Source of the DNA: Clostridiales bacterium UBA7573
Lineage (GTDB): Bacteria; Bacillota; Clostridia; Oscillospirales; CAG-272
Length of the DNA stretch: 28,964 nt
Direction: 5' to 3'
Assembly (NCBI GenBank): GCA_002477905.1
Contig: DLLB01000063.1
Span: forward strand, 2,063-31,026
The notes below the pieces were generated by a model. It was not told the origin of the DNA. It searched no databases and worked only from the letters and a program-made list of their open reading frames with translations. A program made the translations under genes and the position numbers. Below, piece after piece: positions 16,077 to 24,766 of this stretch (position 1 is the stretch's first letter; each line of letters begins with the position of its first letter).

Positions 16077-16952
16077 ATGGAAGGATCGGCATATATCCGC
16101 ACAGACCTTGCGTCGGAGTGCGTTACAGCCGCCGTGCGGCAAGGAATCCGCGTCACCGAACAGGAGCATGGAGAAGTGCGGCTGACGCGCACAGAGATTC
16201 TGACGGAGGAGGGGGAAAAAGCTGCCGGAAAGCCGCGCGGCACCTATGTGATGTTACAAGTCGGCAAGCTGTGGCTCGCGTCGGAGGAAGTGGTGCAGAG
16301 CGTCACCGCGATGTTACAGGCACAGATCTCGGAATTCAGTGAGCGGCTCGCGCCGCACGCGCAAAATGTATTGGTTGCCGGGCTTGGCAACCGGCAGATC
16401 ACGCCGGACGCGCTTGGACCGCTTGCCACAGAAGCACTGACGGTCACCCGCCATGTCAAAGCGGAAGCACCGCAGCTATATGAGGCGCTCGGCAGTCTTG
16501 CCCTGTCCGCCATCGCGCCCGGTGTGACAGGGCAAACGGGAATTGAAACGGCGGAACTGTTAAAAGGTGTGGTTGCACATGTCAAGCCGGATCTTCTGAT
16601 CGCAATCGACGCGCTTGCCGCGCGTTCCGCCGAGCGGCTTGCCACTTCCATTCAGCTCAGCGACAGCGGCATCGCGCCGGGCTCCGGTGTAGGCAATCGC
16701 CGGAATGTGCTGTCGCGGGAAACGCTCGGCGTACCGGTTTTGGTGATCGGCGTCCCGACCGTGGTAGATTCGTCTACGCTGATCTTTGATGTGCTCTCGC
16801 AGGCGGGAATCGACGATCCGGTGGAGCCGCTCCGCGCGATTCTGGAGAACGGACGCAGCTTTTTTGTTTCCTTAAAGGAGAGCGACGAAGCCGTGCGGGT
16901 ACTGGCGCAAACCATCGCCACAGCCATCAACCGCGCGTATCTGAATGTGTGA
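16077..16952 (+). CDS. gpr: Germination protease
   Basis: A 291-residue GPR-family endopeptidase (peptidase A25) that degrades small acid-soluble spore proteins during germination. Diagnostic features are the N-terminal YIRTDLASE, where the proenzyme is normally cleaved, GLGNRQITPDALGP, and the C-terminal IGVPTVVDSSTLIFDVL. It is shorter than the Bacillus enzyme but in the range of clostridial homologues. GCAGGAGGT precedes the ATG. In spore-formers gpr is transcribed in the forespore by SigG/SigF; I could not identify a convincing forespore promoter in 15940-16060. It starts divergently from the peptide-binding protein gene and ends 29 bp before element copy 3. It is the best evidence that the organism sporulates. 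Confidence 0.97.
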   Translation: MEGSAYIRTDLASECVTAAVRQGIRVTEQEHGEVRLTRTEILTEEGEKAAGKPRGTYVMLQVGKLWLASEEVVQSVTAMLQAQISEFSERLAPHAQNVLVAGLGNRQITPDALGPLATEALTVTRHVKAEAPQLYEALGSLALSAIAPGVTGQTGIETAELLKGVVAHVKPDLLIAIDALAARSAERLATSIQLSDSGIAPGSGVGNRRNVLSRETLGVPVLVIGVPTVVDSSTLIFDVLSQAGIDDPVEPLRAILENGRSFFVSLKESDEAVRVLAQTIATAINRAYLNV

Positions 16953-16980
16953 AGCGGTTTTTATGGGAGAACCTTTCTAT

Positions 16981-17113
16981 GGGAACTTTTTTGAAAAAAG
17001 TTTCCCCGGACTCCCCCAAAAAACTTTACGAAAAAGTACCCTTGTGCATGCGTACTTGGTCTTTTTCCAAAAGTTCCGCGGACGACAAGGGGAGCCATTG
17101 CAAAGGCTCCCCT
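16981..17113 (+). repeat. Composite intergenic element, copy 3 (short form)
   Basis: Same order as copy 2: palindrome A (GGGAACTTTTTT-G-AAAAAAGTTTCCC, 16981-17006, one bulge), linker CCCCCAAAAAACTTTACG, a weak central hairpin (AAGTAC 17034-17039 with GTACTT 17052-17057), linker AAAAGTTCCGCGG, palindrome B (AGGGGAGCC 17088-17096 with GGCTCCCCT 17105-17113). It begins 29 bp after the gpr stop and ends 15 bp before the coaW stop, the same distances as in copy 2. Confidence 0.8.
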
Positions 17114-17127
17114 GATTCTTTTTCCGG

Positions 17128-17967
17128 TCAGCTACGCCCTTTTGCACTTTTGGCAAGGGCGGCGCCGATTGCGGGACCGAATTCAGACATATTCGGAATC
17201 TGAAAATTCACATGGAACATTTCATTGAGCGCCGCGAAGGTGGTTTTCGCCTGCGGCACGGTGGAGAGGTTGCCCGTCAGCACCAAATCCTTGACTTTGC
17301 AACCGCGGGCAGCGAAAATCGAAACCATTGCGATGGTTTCAAACACCATATTCAAAATGCCGAGCGCAATATCTGCCTGCGACGCAATGTCGCTGAGCTT
17401 CCCGAAATTGGAGGCGGTCATGATTTCCGGCAATTCCGGAATGATGCCTTTGCTGGTGATGTCTTTCAAGCGCAGATCCACCAAATCCAAATTTCCCTGC
17501 GCGGCAAGTCCGACGATGTGCGTGATGTCGTCGAGTCCGAGCAAACGCTTGGACAGCCCCATCACCGTGCCGCCGCCAACGCCCGTGCCGCCGAGATACG
17601 TCATATGCTCCCCTTTTTTGGCGTGTACCAACGCCGTACCGGTGCCCATGCTGACCACAATCGCTTCCTGCATACCGGACAGGTACAGACCGCCTCTGCC
17701 AATACACTCAAATTCCGGCAGACTGTCGCACGGCAAGCCGTACAACGGATTTTTCACAAATGTGGAGCCGACGCCGGTCATCATCACGCGGGTGATGTCG
17801 GAGAGATTCAGCCCGTTTTGCGCAGTAAACTTACCAAACGCACCGTAAACCGACGTAATCTGATCCGCCGCGCGGACCAACATGGGTTCGATCAGCGTTC
17901 CGTTTTCCGTAAATCCGACAATTTTCGTTGTGCTTCCGCCTACATCAATGCCGATGACTGTTTTCAT
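17128..17967 (-). CDS. coaW: Type II pantothenate kinase
   Basis: A 279-residue ASKHA-fold kinase that phosphorylates pantothenate, the first step of coenzyme A synthesis. Signature segments are IGIDVGGSTTKIVG (phosphate 1 loop, residues 5-18), MMTGVGSTFV, the SMGTGTALVHAKKGEHMTYLGGTGVGGGTVMGL block and VLTGNLSTVPQAKTTF. Type II enzymes of this staphylococcal kind are not feedback-inhibited by CoA, a family property not tested here. AAAGGGA lies about nine bases before the ATG. It is convergent with gpr across element copy 3. No other CoA genes are nearby. Confidence 0.95.
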   Translation of the reverse strand: MKTVIGIDVGGSTTKIVGFTENGTLIEPMLVRAADQITSVYGAFGKFTAQNGLNLSDITRVMMTGVGSTFVKNPLYGLPCDSLPEFECIGRGGLYLSGMQEAIVVSMGTGTALVHAKKGEHMTYLGGTGVGGGTVMGLSKRLLGLDDITHIVGLAAQGNLDLVDLRLKDITSKGIIPELPEIMTASNFGKLSDIASQADIALGILNMVFETIAMVSIFAARGCKVKDLVLTGNLSTVPQAKTTFAALNEMFHVNFQIPNMSEFGPAIGAALAKSAKGRS

Positions 17968-18553
17968 GTCGATGTTCCCTTTCGTTTCCCGTATTCCGCG
18001 ATCCTACGTTTCTATGGTGTCCCTTTTTACGCTGCGATGTCACAAAAACCAAAAAGGAGATACCGTGGGCATCCCCTTTCCGAAAAAGATTCTTCGTTTT
18101 CTTCTGTCAAACATCGTGCAGACAGACCGCCAAGGCGCACAAACCAAGAGCAACCGCAATTCGCTTTTGCCCAGATTGTGGATGGGGATCGTTCCCCGCC
18201 ATTGCCGCTGACCGTGCAACTGCCTTATCACTGCCTTATCACTGCGCATTTGCACATTGCCAAAGCATGGTGCGGTCACAGCCGTACACCGCAAAAATCC
18301 TGCGCCGCATACAGCCGCGACAGTATCCTCGCACTGCAAAGCCTGCACGCAACCGTGTCTTACAGTCCTTCCGATTCCGCTCTCATTCCCATCCCGCAAT
18401 GCGCACATGCTGTGCAAGCGTGCCAAACAGGGAACGGAAGTCGGTTACAAAATGGTCCGCGTCGGGGAAAGAGAACCGGAATGCTCCGGCTCCCCCCGAA
18501 ACGCGTACGTTTCTGTAACATAGAAAGGAGAAAACTATGAAACGTAATGAAAC
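17968..18553. other. Gene-free stretch between coaW and the giant lipoprotein gene
   Basis: About 585 bp with no recognisable gene. Open frames on both strands (for example minus 18040-18426 and plus 18257-18523) lack ribosome binding sites and family resemblance. Noted here: a minus-strand terminator at 18051-18079; a tandem CTGCCTTATCA pair near 18221-18242; a GAACCGGA-ATGC-TCCGGCTC hairpin (18473-18492); GAAACG-CGTA-CGTTTC (18499-18514); and a good AAAGGAG followed by a six-codon ATG...TAA (18538-18558) that ends over the stop of the giant gene. It could be a long 3' untranslated region, a small RNA or decayed coding sequence. Confidence 0.5.
18051..18079 (-). terminator. Minus-strand terminator upstream of coaW
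   Basis: Minus strand: AAAGGGGAT-GCCCACGGT-ATCTCCTTT followed by TTGG and TTTTTG. It would end a transcript coming from the right, that is the giant lipoprotein gene with a ~475-nt 3' end or an unseen RNA in between. Confidence 0.6.
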
Positions 18554-21500
18554 TTAATAATCTCCGCCGGTGTAATCGCCGTCGTCGCCTTTGCCTTCCT
18601 CATGAGAGCCGCCGCCTTCGCCCGGAACTACTTCACTCGGTGCTTTGTCAAAGTTGAGGTTCGGGTTGAACGCGCCCTTCCACTCGTAGCAGAAGCCGGT
18701 CTTGTTGACGCGGATATACAGTTCCATTGCCGGAGCGCCTTCTTCTGCGTCCGCTTTGCGCGTCCATGCATCTGCGTAACCAGCCTGGTTGCCGACGTAT
18801 GCACGGGTGTACAGACCGTCTGCATCAGAGTCCATGACATAGTAGTTGGAACCGTCTGCAAAGGTGTTTGCAGTGAGCATCTTTTCGATGGTAGCCGCAT
18901 CCGTGAGTCCCAAGAACTTCACAACAACGGACTGCTTATTTGCGCCCTTCGTGCTGGAGAATGCATACACACCAAAGGTGTTGCCTTCCACAGTGTAAAC
19001 TGCGGAGGTATCCGCAAGATCCAACAGGATTGCGCACGGAGCCGCATATGCACCGAGGTCATTGCCGCCGGTCGTGAAAATGGTCATGAGCGCGCCGTCT
19101 ACATCAACTGCGAATTCGTTGTTCCGAATGACCGCATTGGTCTTTGCAACGATCGCATACAGATGCCACTCTGCATTCACGCCTTCTTTGAACATACCGG
19201 TGTGCACGATCTTCAATCCTTCGATCGTAACCACTGCGCCGGGTGCATTGATGGTAAAGTTGCCGTATACGATCGGCTTGGTGCCGTCCGCTTTTGCAAC
19301 GCCAATCAGCTTCAGACCAGCTGTGATGACATACTGCTCATAGCCGGTGGTATCTGCGACAACAGACACCGTATCGACATTCAACTCGATTGCCTTTGCA
19401 ATCGCATCCTTCAGGGAAGCGAACGCATAAGTCTTGCCATCCAGCACGAAAGATGCGACATAAGCGTCTGCATCCACATTGCCGTCGTGGATCAAGCCCT
19501 TTTCACTGGTTGCGGGGAATTGGGTTTCGGTATTGTTCTCAATGGTAACGATTTCTTTTGCCGCAAGCTTGCCGACCTTCGCGTCATCCTCGACAATGAC
19601 AGTTGCTTCGCTGTTTGCGATGATGTCCGTAACATCGGTTGCACCGTTCAGTTTCACAGTGACAATTTCGCCCGCTACGGTCTTATTGATCGTAAGCGTT
19701 GCAAATTTGCAGTCCGTGAGGATTACGCTGTGCGCGCCGCCGCCCAGAACTTCGATGCTCTGCGCATCGAAGTTCTTCAAGGTGACCTCGCCATCGCCGA
19801 CCAATGCGTCAACGATAACCTTTACAATATCAGCGGAAGCCGGCGTAATGCCTTCCGGATCCGTGATCAGCAGTGCGTCATATACGCCCGCCGCATAGAT
19901 GGTCAAAGTGTACTTGCCATCTTCGCCCTTGACGATGATGTACTTCGCCGCAATCTTCATGCGGTTATCCACCTCGCCGAGTTTTGCACGGAACAGGTCG
20001 ATGATGTCGTTCTCCAGATCCTGATGATCTGCTGTTGCCAGAATCGTATCCAATTCTGCCTTCAAAGCGGTTGCTTCGTTGGTCAGAGCCGTGGTCGCGT
20101 CGCTGCGGTTTGCACCGACAGCCAGGATGTATGCTTTCGTCACATCGCTGATCTCGACGTATGCGTTTCTGAAGGACTGGACTACCCGTTTCTCACGGAT
20201 CATCTCCGTTGCTTTCGTCAGGATTGCAAGTTCGTCTGCCAAGTGTTCATCCGTCGGGATATCATCCTCGCCATCGCAGTGATTCAGTTCGCGCAGTTCG
20301 TTCAGCATTGCCCATGCGGTATCCACTGCCTTTTCGTCTACGCTCTTATCTGCTTCTGCGATCGGACCGTCAATGAGATCGCCGGTGTCGCCGATGATGA
20401 TCATTTCGTCGGCAACTTTCGCCTTCAGGTTCGTGTTGATATAAGCAATCAATGCGTCCAGTTTATCCTTGAGCACCTTATATGCCGCGCGTGCGTCCAC
20501 AATCTTATCTGCATAGGTCTTACCGTCTGCGTCCACACCGAGGATATACTTCACGTTGAAGTCTTTTTCGGTTTCATCGCCGACCGGCTCCTCGTTAAGG
20601 TGATATGCCTCATACCATCTTGCAAATTCTGCTTCTGCCGCAAGGATTCTTCCTTCTGCGCAGAGGTTGATCGGATGGATTCTGTTGAACAGCGCAACCA
20701 AGCCTTCATCGCGTGTGAATGCGTCGTCGTGTGCAGCCTGCAACTCGTCGTATCTTGCGCGTCTTGCACGGATGGTGTCTTTTGCTGCATTAAATGCTTC
20801 CAAATCCGTTTCTTCGACGGTGAAGTTTGCTTCAAATCTTGCAAGCTCTGCTTCCGCAGCCTCGATCTTTGCCTTGTAAGCTTCGGTGTAGATGACCGGC
20901 AAGGTCAGATCAGCCGTAAGATCATACAGTTTCTGCAAAGCGTCTTCGTAAGCGCGGAACAATGCTTCGTGATTCTTTACAAGGTCATAGTTGACTTCGT
21001 CAATGTCAAATTCTGCAACCCATGCATTGTAGAAGTTCATCGCGTCACTGATCTTGTAGGTCAGCGTTGCGCCCGGCACCCAAGCCGCCAGTTCGTCCAG
21101 AGCGATCTGAATGACCTGCTCCACAGAATCGAAATAATGTGCTTCCTCATCGATATACTCGACATACTGGTATCTTTCTACCAATGTCCCTTCGGAAGCC
21201 GGATACAGTTCTGCCAAAGTAGCAACTGCCCAGTCGGAGTGCAGGAATTCCTTGCCGTCCGCGATGTTTCTCACCTGGAGCAACGCGTTGTATGCTTCCT
21301 CTGCCTGCGCTCTTTCCGCTTCGGTCGCACTCTCATCATTCATGATGTTCAGTTTTTCAAGCAGATCCGCTTCCAGGCAATTTGCCAATCTCTCAAAAAT
21401 CTCGCCTGCGCCGACAACCGTCCGGCCGTCTGCGTCCACCAAGATGTAGCAATACTGTCCGTCTGCAACATCCCGCGCTTCTGCAAGCTGATCCATACGT

Positions 21501-23515
21501 GCAACCAGCACTTCCATGAGTGCAAGCACCTGCAGGCGCTTCGATCCGCTGTTGTAAACGTCTTTCTCTGTCTCGGTTGTCGTAGCGATCGTAAAGGTGA
21601 TGCCGTTGTCAGCATCATGATCTGTTCTCTGAACGCGGCCAAGCGACGCTACATAATCATCCACCGTTTCGCGATATGCCGGATCGTTGTCATACCGGAA
21701 GGAATCAAACGGCTTGCCGTCTGCAAACGCGGAAACTTCGATCGTGGTATTTTCGTAATCCCAATATTTCAGATCTTCATACATCTTGCTGAGATCCACA
21801 TTGGAAACGCCTTCTTCTTCGGAATAATGGCTTGCTTCCACCAATGCCTTTACATCCGCATAGAGTTTTTCTCTGTTGTAACGGGTAAAGTCATAATCGG
21901 AGAGGAACTGCATCAGCGTAGTCAGTTTGGCAAAGTCCTCATCGGAAAGTTCTCCTCCATCAAAGTCCTCCGAGAACATGGAGGCGACAACATCCTCAAT
22001 TGCCGCAACAATCCGGCCGTTTGCCCATTCTGCGTCATTTGCCGGATCTTCCGGGAAGTCCATGACAAATTCCATCTGCATGATGAGCTGTACGATCTTG
22101 TCGCAGAGGTCAACCGTCTGATCCAGGTTTTCTTCTGCCGCGTCTTTGAGCACGTCGATCTGTGCCAGCGTATCGCAACGGAGAATCATTGCGTTCAGCA
22201 GCTCTTTCTGACCGTAGATCGTGTCAAAGTTCGGGATCAATACGCGGTGAGCCGCATATTTTTCGTCGAATTTCGCGTTGATGTTTTCTACTACATAAAC
22301 TGCGTACAAATCGACATAGTTATACTGTGCGTCGATCAGTGCGGTGGTTTCCGCCACCACTTTCTGCATTTCTTCCGCAGATTCGCAGGCATCGATCTTT
22401 TCTTTTGCAGCCGCCAGCAATTCATTTACCGTGGTCTGCACATCTTTTTTCAGATAAGCTTCCAGTTCCGCAAGATCCGGATAATTTTCAGACGGTCTTG
22501 TGAACACATATGCTTTCGCAAAGCTATCCAAGTAATCTTTTGCTTCTGCCGCCGCGATTGCTTTCGCTTCCTCGCCGGTCTTCTGCGCGTCGATATTCGC
22601 CTTGAATGCATTTACAATCGTGTCGATCGCTTCTTTATTGGTTGCGATTTTCACATTGCTGACGGCGTTGTCGCGCAACATGCCGACATAGGTTGCCGTG
22701 CTTGCGTCGTATTCCACATCCGCCTTGTAAGCTTTGATGATTTCGATGGCTTCGTTGCGTGCCTTATCCAGTGCGCCGATTGCCTCGCCCTTGCCCGCCA
22801 AAGCCTGAATATCTTTGATGGTCGTCGCAAGAATATCCTCTACGGCTTCCTTGCTGACAGCCGCATTGATCTTCGCAATAGCAGCCGCGCGGACAAATTT
22901 CACGCTGTCCAGCGCAGAATCCTGCTCACAGGCATTGATCGCGGTGATTGCTTCCGCTTTTGCGGTCTGCAATGCTTCGTCCGCCTTAAAGCCTTCGATC
23001 GCCGCGTCTACGCTTGCTTTGAACGATTTCACGACCGCATTGATCGCGTCGGTGTCCGTTGCAAGTCCGATCGCTTTGATGGCATCGGTGCGAAGCGTGG
23101 TGATATAAAGCGCCACGGCGTCGTTGGTCGTTTCGGTCGCCTTATAGCCCTTCACTTCCGCTTCCGCGTCGGTGCGCGCGTCGCCGAGGGTGTCTTTGAC
23201 ATTGACCGTGATGGTCGCGGTCTTGGTCACACCTTCGTGTGTATATGTAACTTCAATCACTTTGGTTCCCTTGGTGTCAAATTTCACCTCGGAAGCAATC
23301 ATGGATTGCGTTACCTCGACCTCCTGCGTAGAGCCGTCGCTGAACGTCAGCTCCAGCTTTGCGCCGTCTACCTTGAAAGATTCGCCAACTTCATACGTCA
23401 CTTTGTTCGGCTGCGTCTTTACGACCACAGAGGACAAAGTAGCGTCGCCGCAGCCTACCAGGAAGCTGCAGAGAAGCATGGCAATCATCAAAAAAATAAA
23501 CAGTTGTTTTTTCAT
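18554..23515 (-). CDS. Giant (1653-aa) surface lipoprotein of unknown function
   Basis: The signal peptide has lipobox LVGC (Cys22), so it is secreted and lipid-anchored. Residues about 28-108 look like a bacterial Ig-like domain (PNKVTYEVGESFKVDGAKLELTFSDGSTQEVEV...). Residues about 110-400 hold roughly four tandem helical units of 65-80 residues, Ala-rich, each with an AI..I..A/ANIDA-type pattern (FIVAR/GA-like). Residues about 400-1230 are mostly charged helix without a family I recognise. Residues about 1240-1590 are beta-rich with short repeats (LTINKTVAGEIVTVKLNGATDVTDIIAN; FASLKDAIAKAIELNVDTVSVVAD) like pectin-lyase-type solenoids. The tail is Gly/Asp/Glu-rich. AAGGAG precedes the ATG, and a consensus promoter is present. 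The sense strand contains no TTA, CTA or TCA codons from 18602 to the start. A structural or adhesive role is a guess; no catalytic motif was found. Confidence 0.9.
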   Translation of the reverse strand: MKKQLFIFLMIAMLLCSFLVGCGDATLSSVVVKTQPNKVTYEVGESFKVDGAKLELTFSDGSTQEVEVTQSMIASEVKFDTKGTKVIEVTYTHEGVTKTATITVNVKDTLGDARTDAEAEVKGYKATETTNDAVALYITTLRTDAIKAIGLATDTDAINAVVKSFKASVDAAIEGFKADEALQTAKAEAITAINACEQDSALDSVKFVRAAAIAKINAAVSKEAVEDILATTIKDIQALAGKGEAIGALDKARNEAIEIIKAYKADVEYDASTATYVGMLRDNAVSNVKIATNKEAIDTIVNAFKANIDAQKTGEEAKAIAAAEAKDYLDSFAKAYVFTRPSENYPDLAELEAYLKKDVQTTVNELLAAAKEKIDACESAEEMQKVVAETTALIDAQYNYVDLYAVYVVENINAKFDEKYAAHRVLIPNFDTIYGQKELLNAMILRCDTLAQIDVLKDAAEENLDQTVDLCDKIVQLIMQMEFVMDFPEDPANDAEWANGRIVAAIEDVVASMFSEDFDGGELSDEDFAKLTTLMQFLSDYDFTRYNREKLYADVKALVEASHYSEEEGVSNVDLSKMYEDLKYWDYENTTIEVSAFADGKPFDSFRYDNDPAYRETVDDYVASLGRVQRTDHDADNGITFTIATTTETEKDVYNSGSKRLQVLALMEVLVARMDQLAEARDVADGQYCYILVDADGRTVVGAGEIFERLANCLEADLLEKLNIMNDESATEAERAQAEEAYNALLQVRNIADGKEFLHSDWAVATLAELYPASEGTLVERYQYVEYIDEEAHYFDSVEQVIQIALDELAAWVPGATLTYKISDAMNFYNAWVAEFDIDEVNYDLVKNHEALFRAYEDALQKLYDLTADLTLPVIYTEAYKAKIEAAEAELARFEANFTVEETDLEAFNAAKDTIRARRARYDELQAAHDDAFTRDEGLVALFNRIHPINLCAEGRILAAEAEFARWYEAYHLNEEPVGDETEKDFNVKYILGVDADGKTYADKIVDARAAYKVLKDKLDALIAYINTNLKAKVADEMIIIGDTGDLIDGPIAEADKSVDEKAVDTAWAMLNELRELNHCDGEDDIPTDEHLADELAILTKATEMIREKRVVQSFRNAYVEISDVTKAYILAVGANRSDATTALTNEATALKAELDTILATADHQDLENDIIDLFRAKLGEVDNRMKIAAKYIIVKGEDGKYTLTIYAAGVYDALLITDPEGITPASADIVKVIVDALVGDGEVTLKNFDAQSIEVLGGGAHSVILTDCKFATLTINKTVAGEIVTVKLNGATDVTDIIANSEATVIVEDDAKVGKLAAKEIVTIENNTETQFPATSEKGLIHDGNVDADAYVASFVLDGKTYAFASLKDAIAKAIELNVDTVSVVADTTGYEQYVITAGLKLIGVAKADGTKPIVYGNFTINAPGAVVTIEGLKIVHTGMFKEGVNAEWHLYAIVAKTNAVIRNNEFAVDVDGALMTIFTTGGNDLGAYAAPCAILLDLADTSAVYTVEGNTFGVYAFSSTKGANKQSVVVKFLGLTDAATIEKMLTANTFADGSNYYVMDSDADGLYTRAYVGNQAGYADAWTRKADAEEGAPAMELYIRVNKTGFCYEWKGAFNPNLNFDKAPSEVVPGEGGGSHEEGKGDDGDYTGGDY

Positions 23516-23620
23516 AAACTTTCTCCTTTTCGTTTATTCATTCGACGTTGTCCCGATAAAATTTTCCGCCCGCACCCAAAAATAGGGATAAGTATAGTTA
23601 GGGCAAGCGATTCTGTGTAT

Positions 23621-23649
23621 ATCATAACACAATCCTTTGTGTCTGTCAA
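23621..23649 (-). promoter_or_regulatory. Promoter of the giant lipoprotein gene
   Basis: Minus strand: TTGACA (23644-23649), 17-bp spacer, TATGAT (23621-23626), about 105 bp before the ATG. The leader has no recognisable riboswitch. Confidence 0.85.
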
Positions 23650-23783
23650 GAGAAAAATTAAAAAAAATAAAGTAATCTTTTAAGGAAAAAGGGATTTTTT
23701 TGCAGAAACCCGCCGCGGGGTTCCGTTTCTTTGCATTTTGCGCAAAAACGCCGGAAAACTTGAAGATTTTTTGCAAAAATGTT

Positions 23784-24647
23784 TCACAGCGCGTCCCAGA
23801 ATCTGCGCAGATTGGCGATGCCGAGGCGGACGCCGAGGCTCTCCGCTTCCATTCCCTCAAATTCCACGGAGATAAAGCCGTCGTAGCCGGCGCGTTTGAG
23901 TACGCCGAGCGACTGCGTGACGTGCGCGTTGCCGTGTCCGATGATGGCGCCGCGTAAATAATTGCCGCCGCGGGAGCGGAACCATCCTTCTCCCGGCGAG
24001 GGCAGATCTCCCGGCAGAACATGGAAGTCCTTGGCGTGCACCATTCCCGCATAGGGCGCGAGCTTGCCCACGGAGAGCGGCGGATTTTCATCCGCGCACA
24101 GGAAATTGCCGATGTCCACCAGCGCGCCGAAGTTTTCGTCCCCCACTGCATTGATTAAGGATTCCACACGATCCGCGTCCTGGGAAAAGTACCCGTGGTT
24201 TTCCGTCAGCGTCCGGATGCCGCGCGTTTTGGCATATGCCGTCACCAGGCGGCAACCCTTTGCCAGCGTTTCCAGAACGTCCGCATATCCGATTTTTGTG
24301 TGCCGCGCCTTCCGGAAGTCCCCGCCGGTCGCGTCGTGGCGCATGGTCTTGCATCCGAACGCCGCCGCAAGGTCCACCGTCGTACAAAGACGGGCGATCT
24401 GCGCGTCAAGGTCCGGTGCCGTAAGGTCCGCCCCAGTGCAGAGAGACGGAATTTCCAAGCCGATCTTTTCACAGTAAGCGGCAAATTCCCGCGCCTGTTC
24501 TTCCGTTTTTCGTTCTCCTACGCAACTGTCCACAATTTCTATGCCCTGCGCGCCGTGCGCCTTGGCAAAATCCGCAACGTCATAAAGCGTCATGGACGCA
24601 TCCGCCAGTGCGCGGTGAAAACTATAAGTGCTGATACAGATTTTCAT
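23784..24647 (-). CDS. Sugar phosphate isomerase/epimerase-type TIM barrel protein
   Basis: A 287-residue member of the xylose isomerase-like / AP endonuclease family 2 TIM-barrel superfamily. Segments with likely metal-binding residues are ICISTYSFHRAL at the start, GIEIVDSC (strand 2), TLTENHGYF (Glu and His), ALVDIGNFLC (Asp), MVHAKDFHVLPG (His-Lys-Asp) and ISVEFEG (final Glu). This order of E, D, H, E ligands is usual for sugar epimerases and isomerases such as inosose or hydroxypyruvate isomerases. The exact substrate cannot be assigned, and no sugar genes are adjacent. GGAGGAG lies before the chosen ATG, directly next to an 18-base hairpin. An open 20-codon extension upstream reads through that hairpin and is not used. 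Confidence 0.88.
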   Translation of the reverse strand: MKICISTYSFHRALADASMTLYDVADFAKAHGAQGIEIVDSCVGERKTEEQAREFAAYCEKIGLEIPSLCTGADLTAPDLDAQIARLCTTVDLAAAFGCKTMRHDATGGDFRKARHTKIGYADVLETLAKGCRLVTAYAKTRGIRTLTENHGYFSQDADRVESLINAVGDENFGALVDIGNFLCADENPPLSVGKLAPYAGMVHAKDFHVLPGDLPSPGEGWFRSRGGNYLRGAIIGHGNAHVTQSLGVLKRAGYDGFISVEFEGMEAESLGVRLGIANLRRFWDAL

Positions 24648-24658
24648 ACTGACTCCTC

Positions 24659-24676
24659 CGGTCGCCGCCGCGACCG
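24659..24676 (-). promoter_or_regulatory. Hairpin abutting the ribosome binding site of the TIM-barrel gene
   Basis: CGGTCGC-CGCC-GCGACCG, a perfect 7-bp GC-rich stem whose last base is the first G of the GGAGGAG ribosome binding site. No T tract follows. It may tune translation or mark an mRNA 3' end of the TPM operon. Confidence 0.45.
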
Positions 24677-24766
24677 TATCTCTTGTATTTTTACCGGTTT
24701 CCGGCAATTTTGCAAATGAAATTTCCTATTGAATAAATATGCAGAAAGTATGCGCCGTATGCGCGC

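Noticed and set aside
18040..18523. Open frames of 128 codons (minus) and 88 codons (plus) in the gene-free stretch
   Set aside because: No ribosome binding site, unusual Cys/Arg-rich composition and no recognisable family. The minus frame runs into a terminator.
23516..23620. Riboswitch (for example c-di-GMP) in the leader of the giant lipoprotein gene
   Set aside because: The leader is only about 100 nt and lacks the conserved core sequences.
18602..23683. 1693-codon open frame on the plus strand opposite the giant lipoprotein
   Set aside because: It is in exact register with the sense codons and open only because TTA, CTA and TCA are unused. The peptide is rich in Cys, His and Arg without any domain, and the minus strand has a signal peptide, ribosome binding site and promoter.
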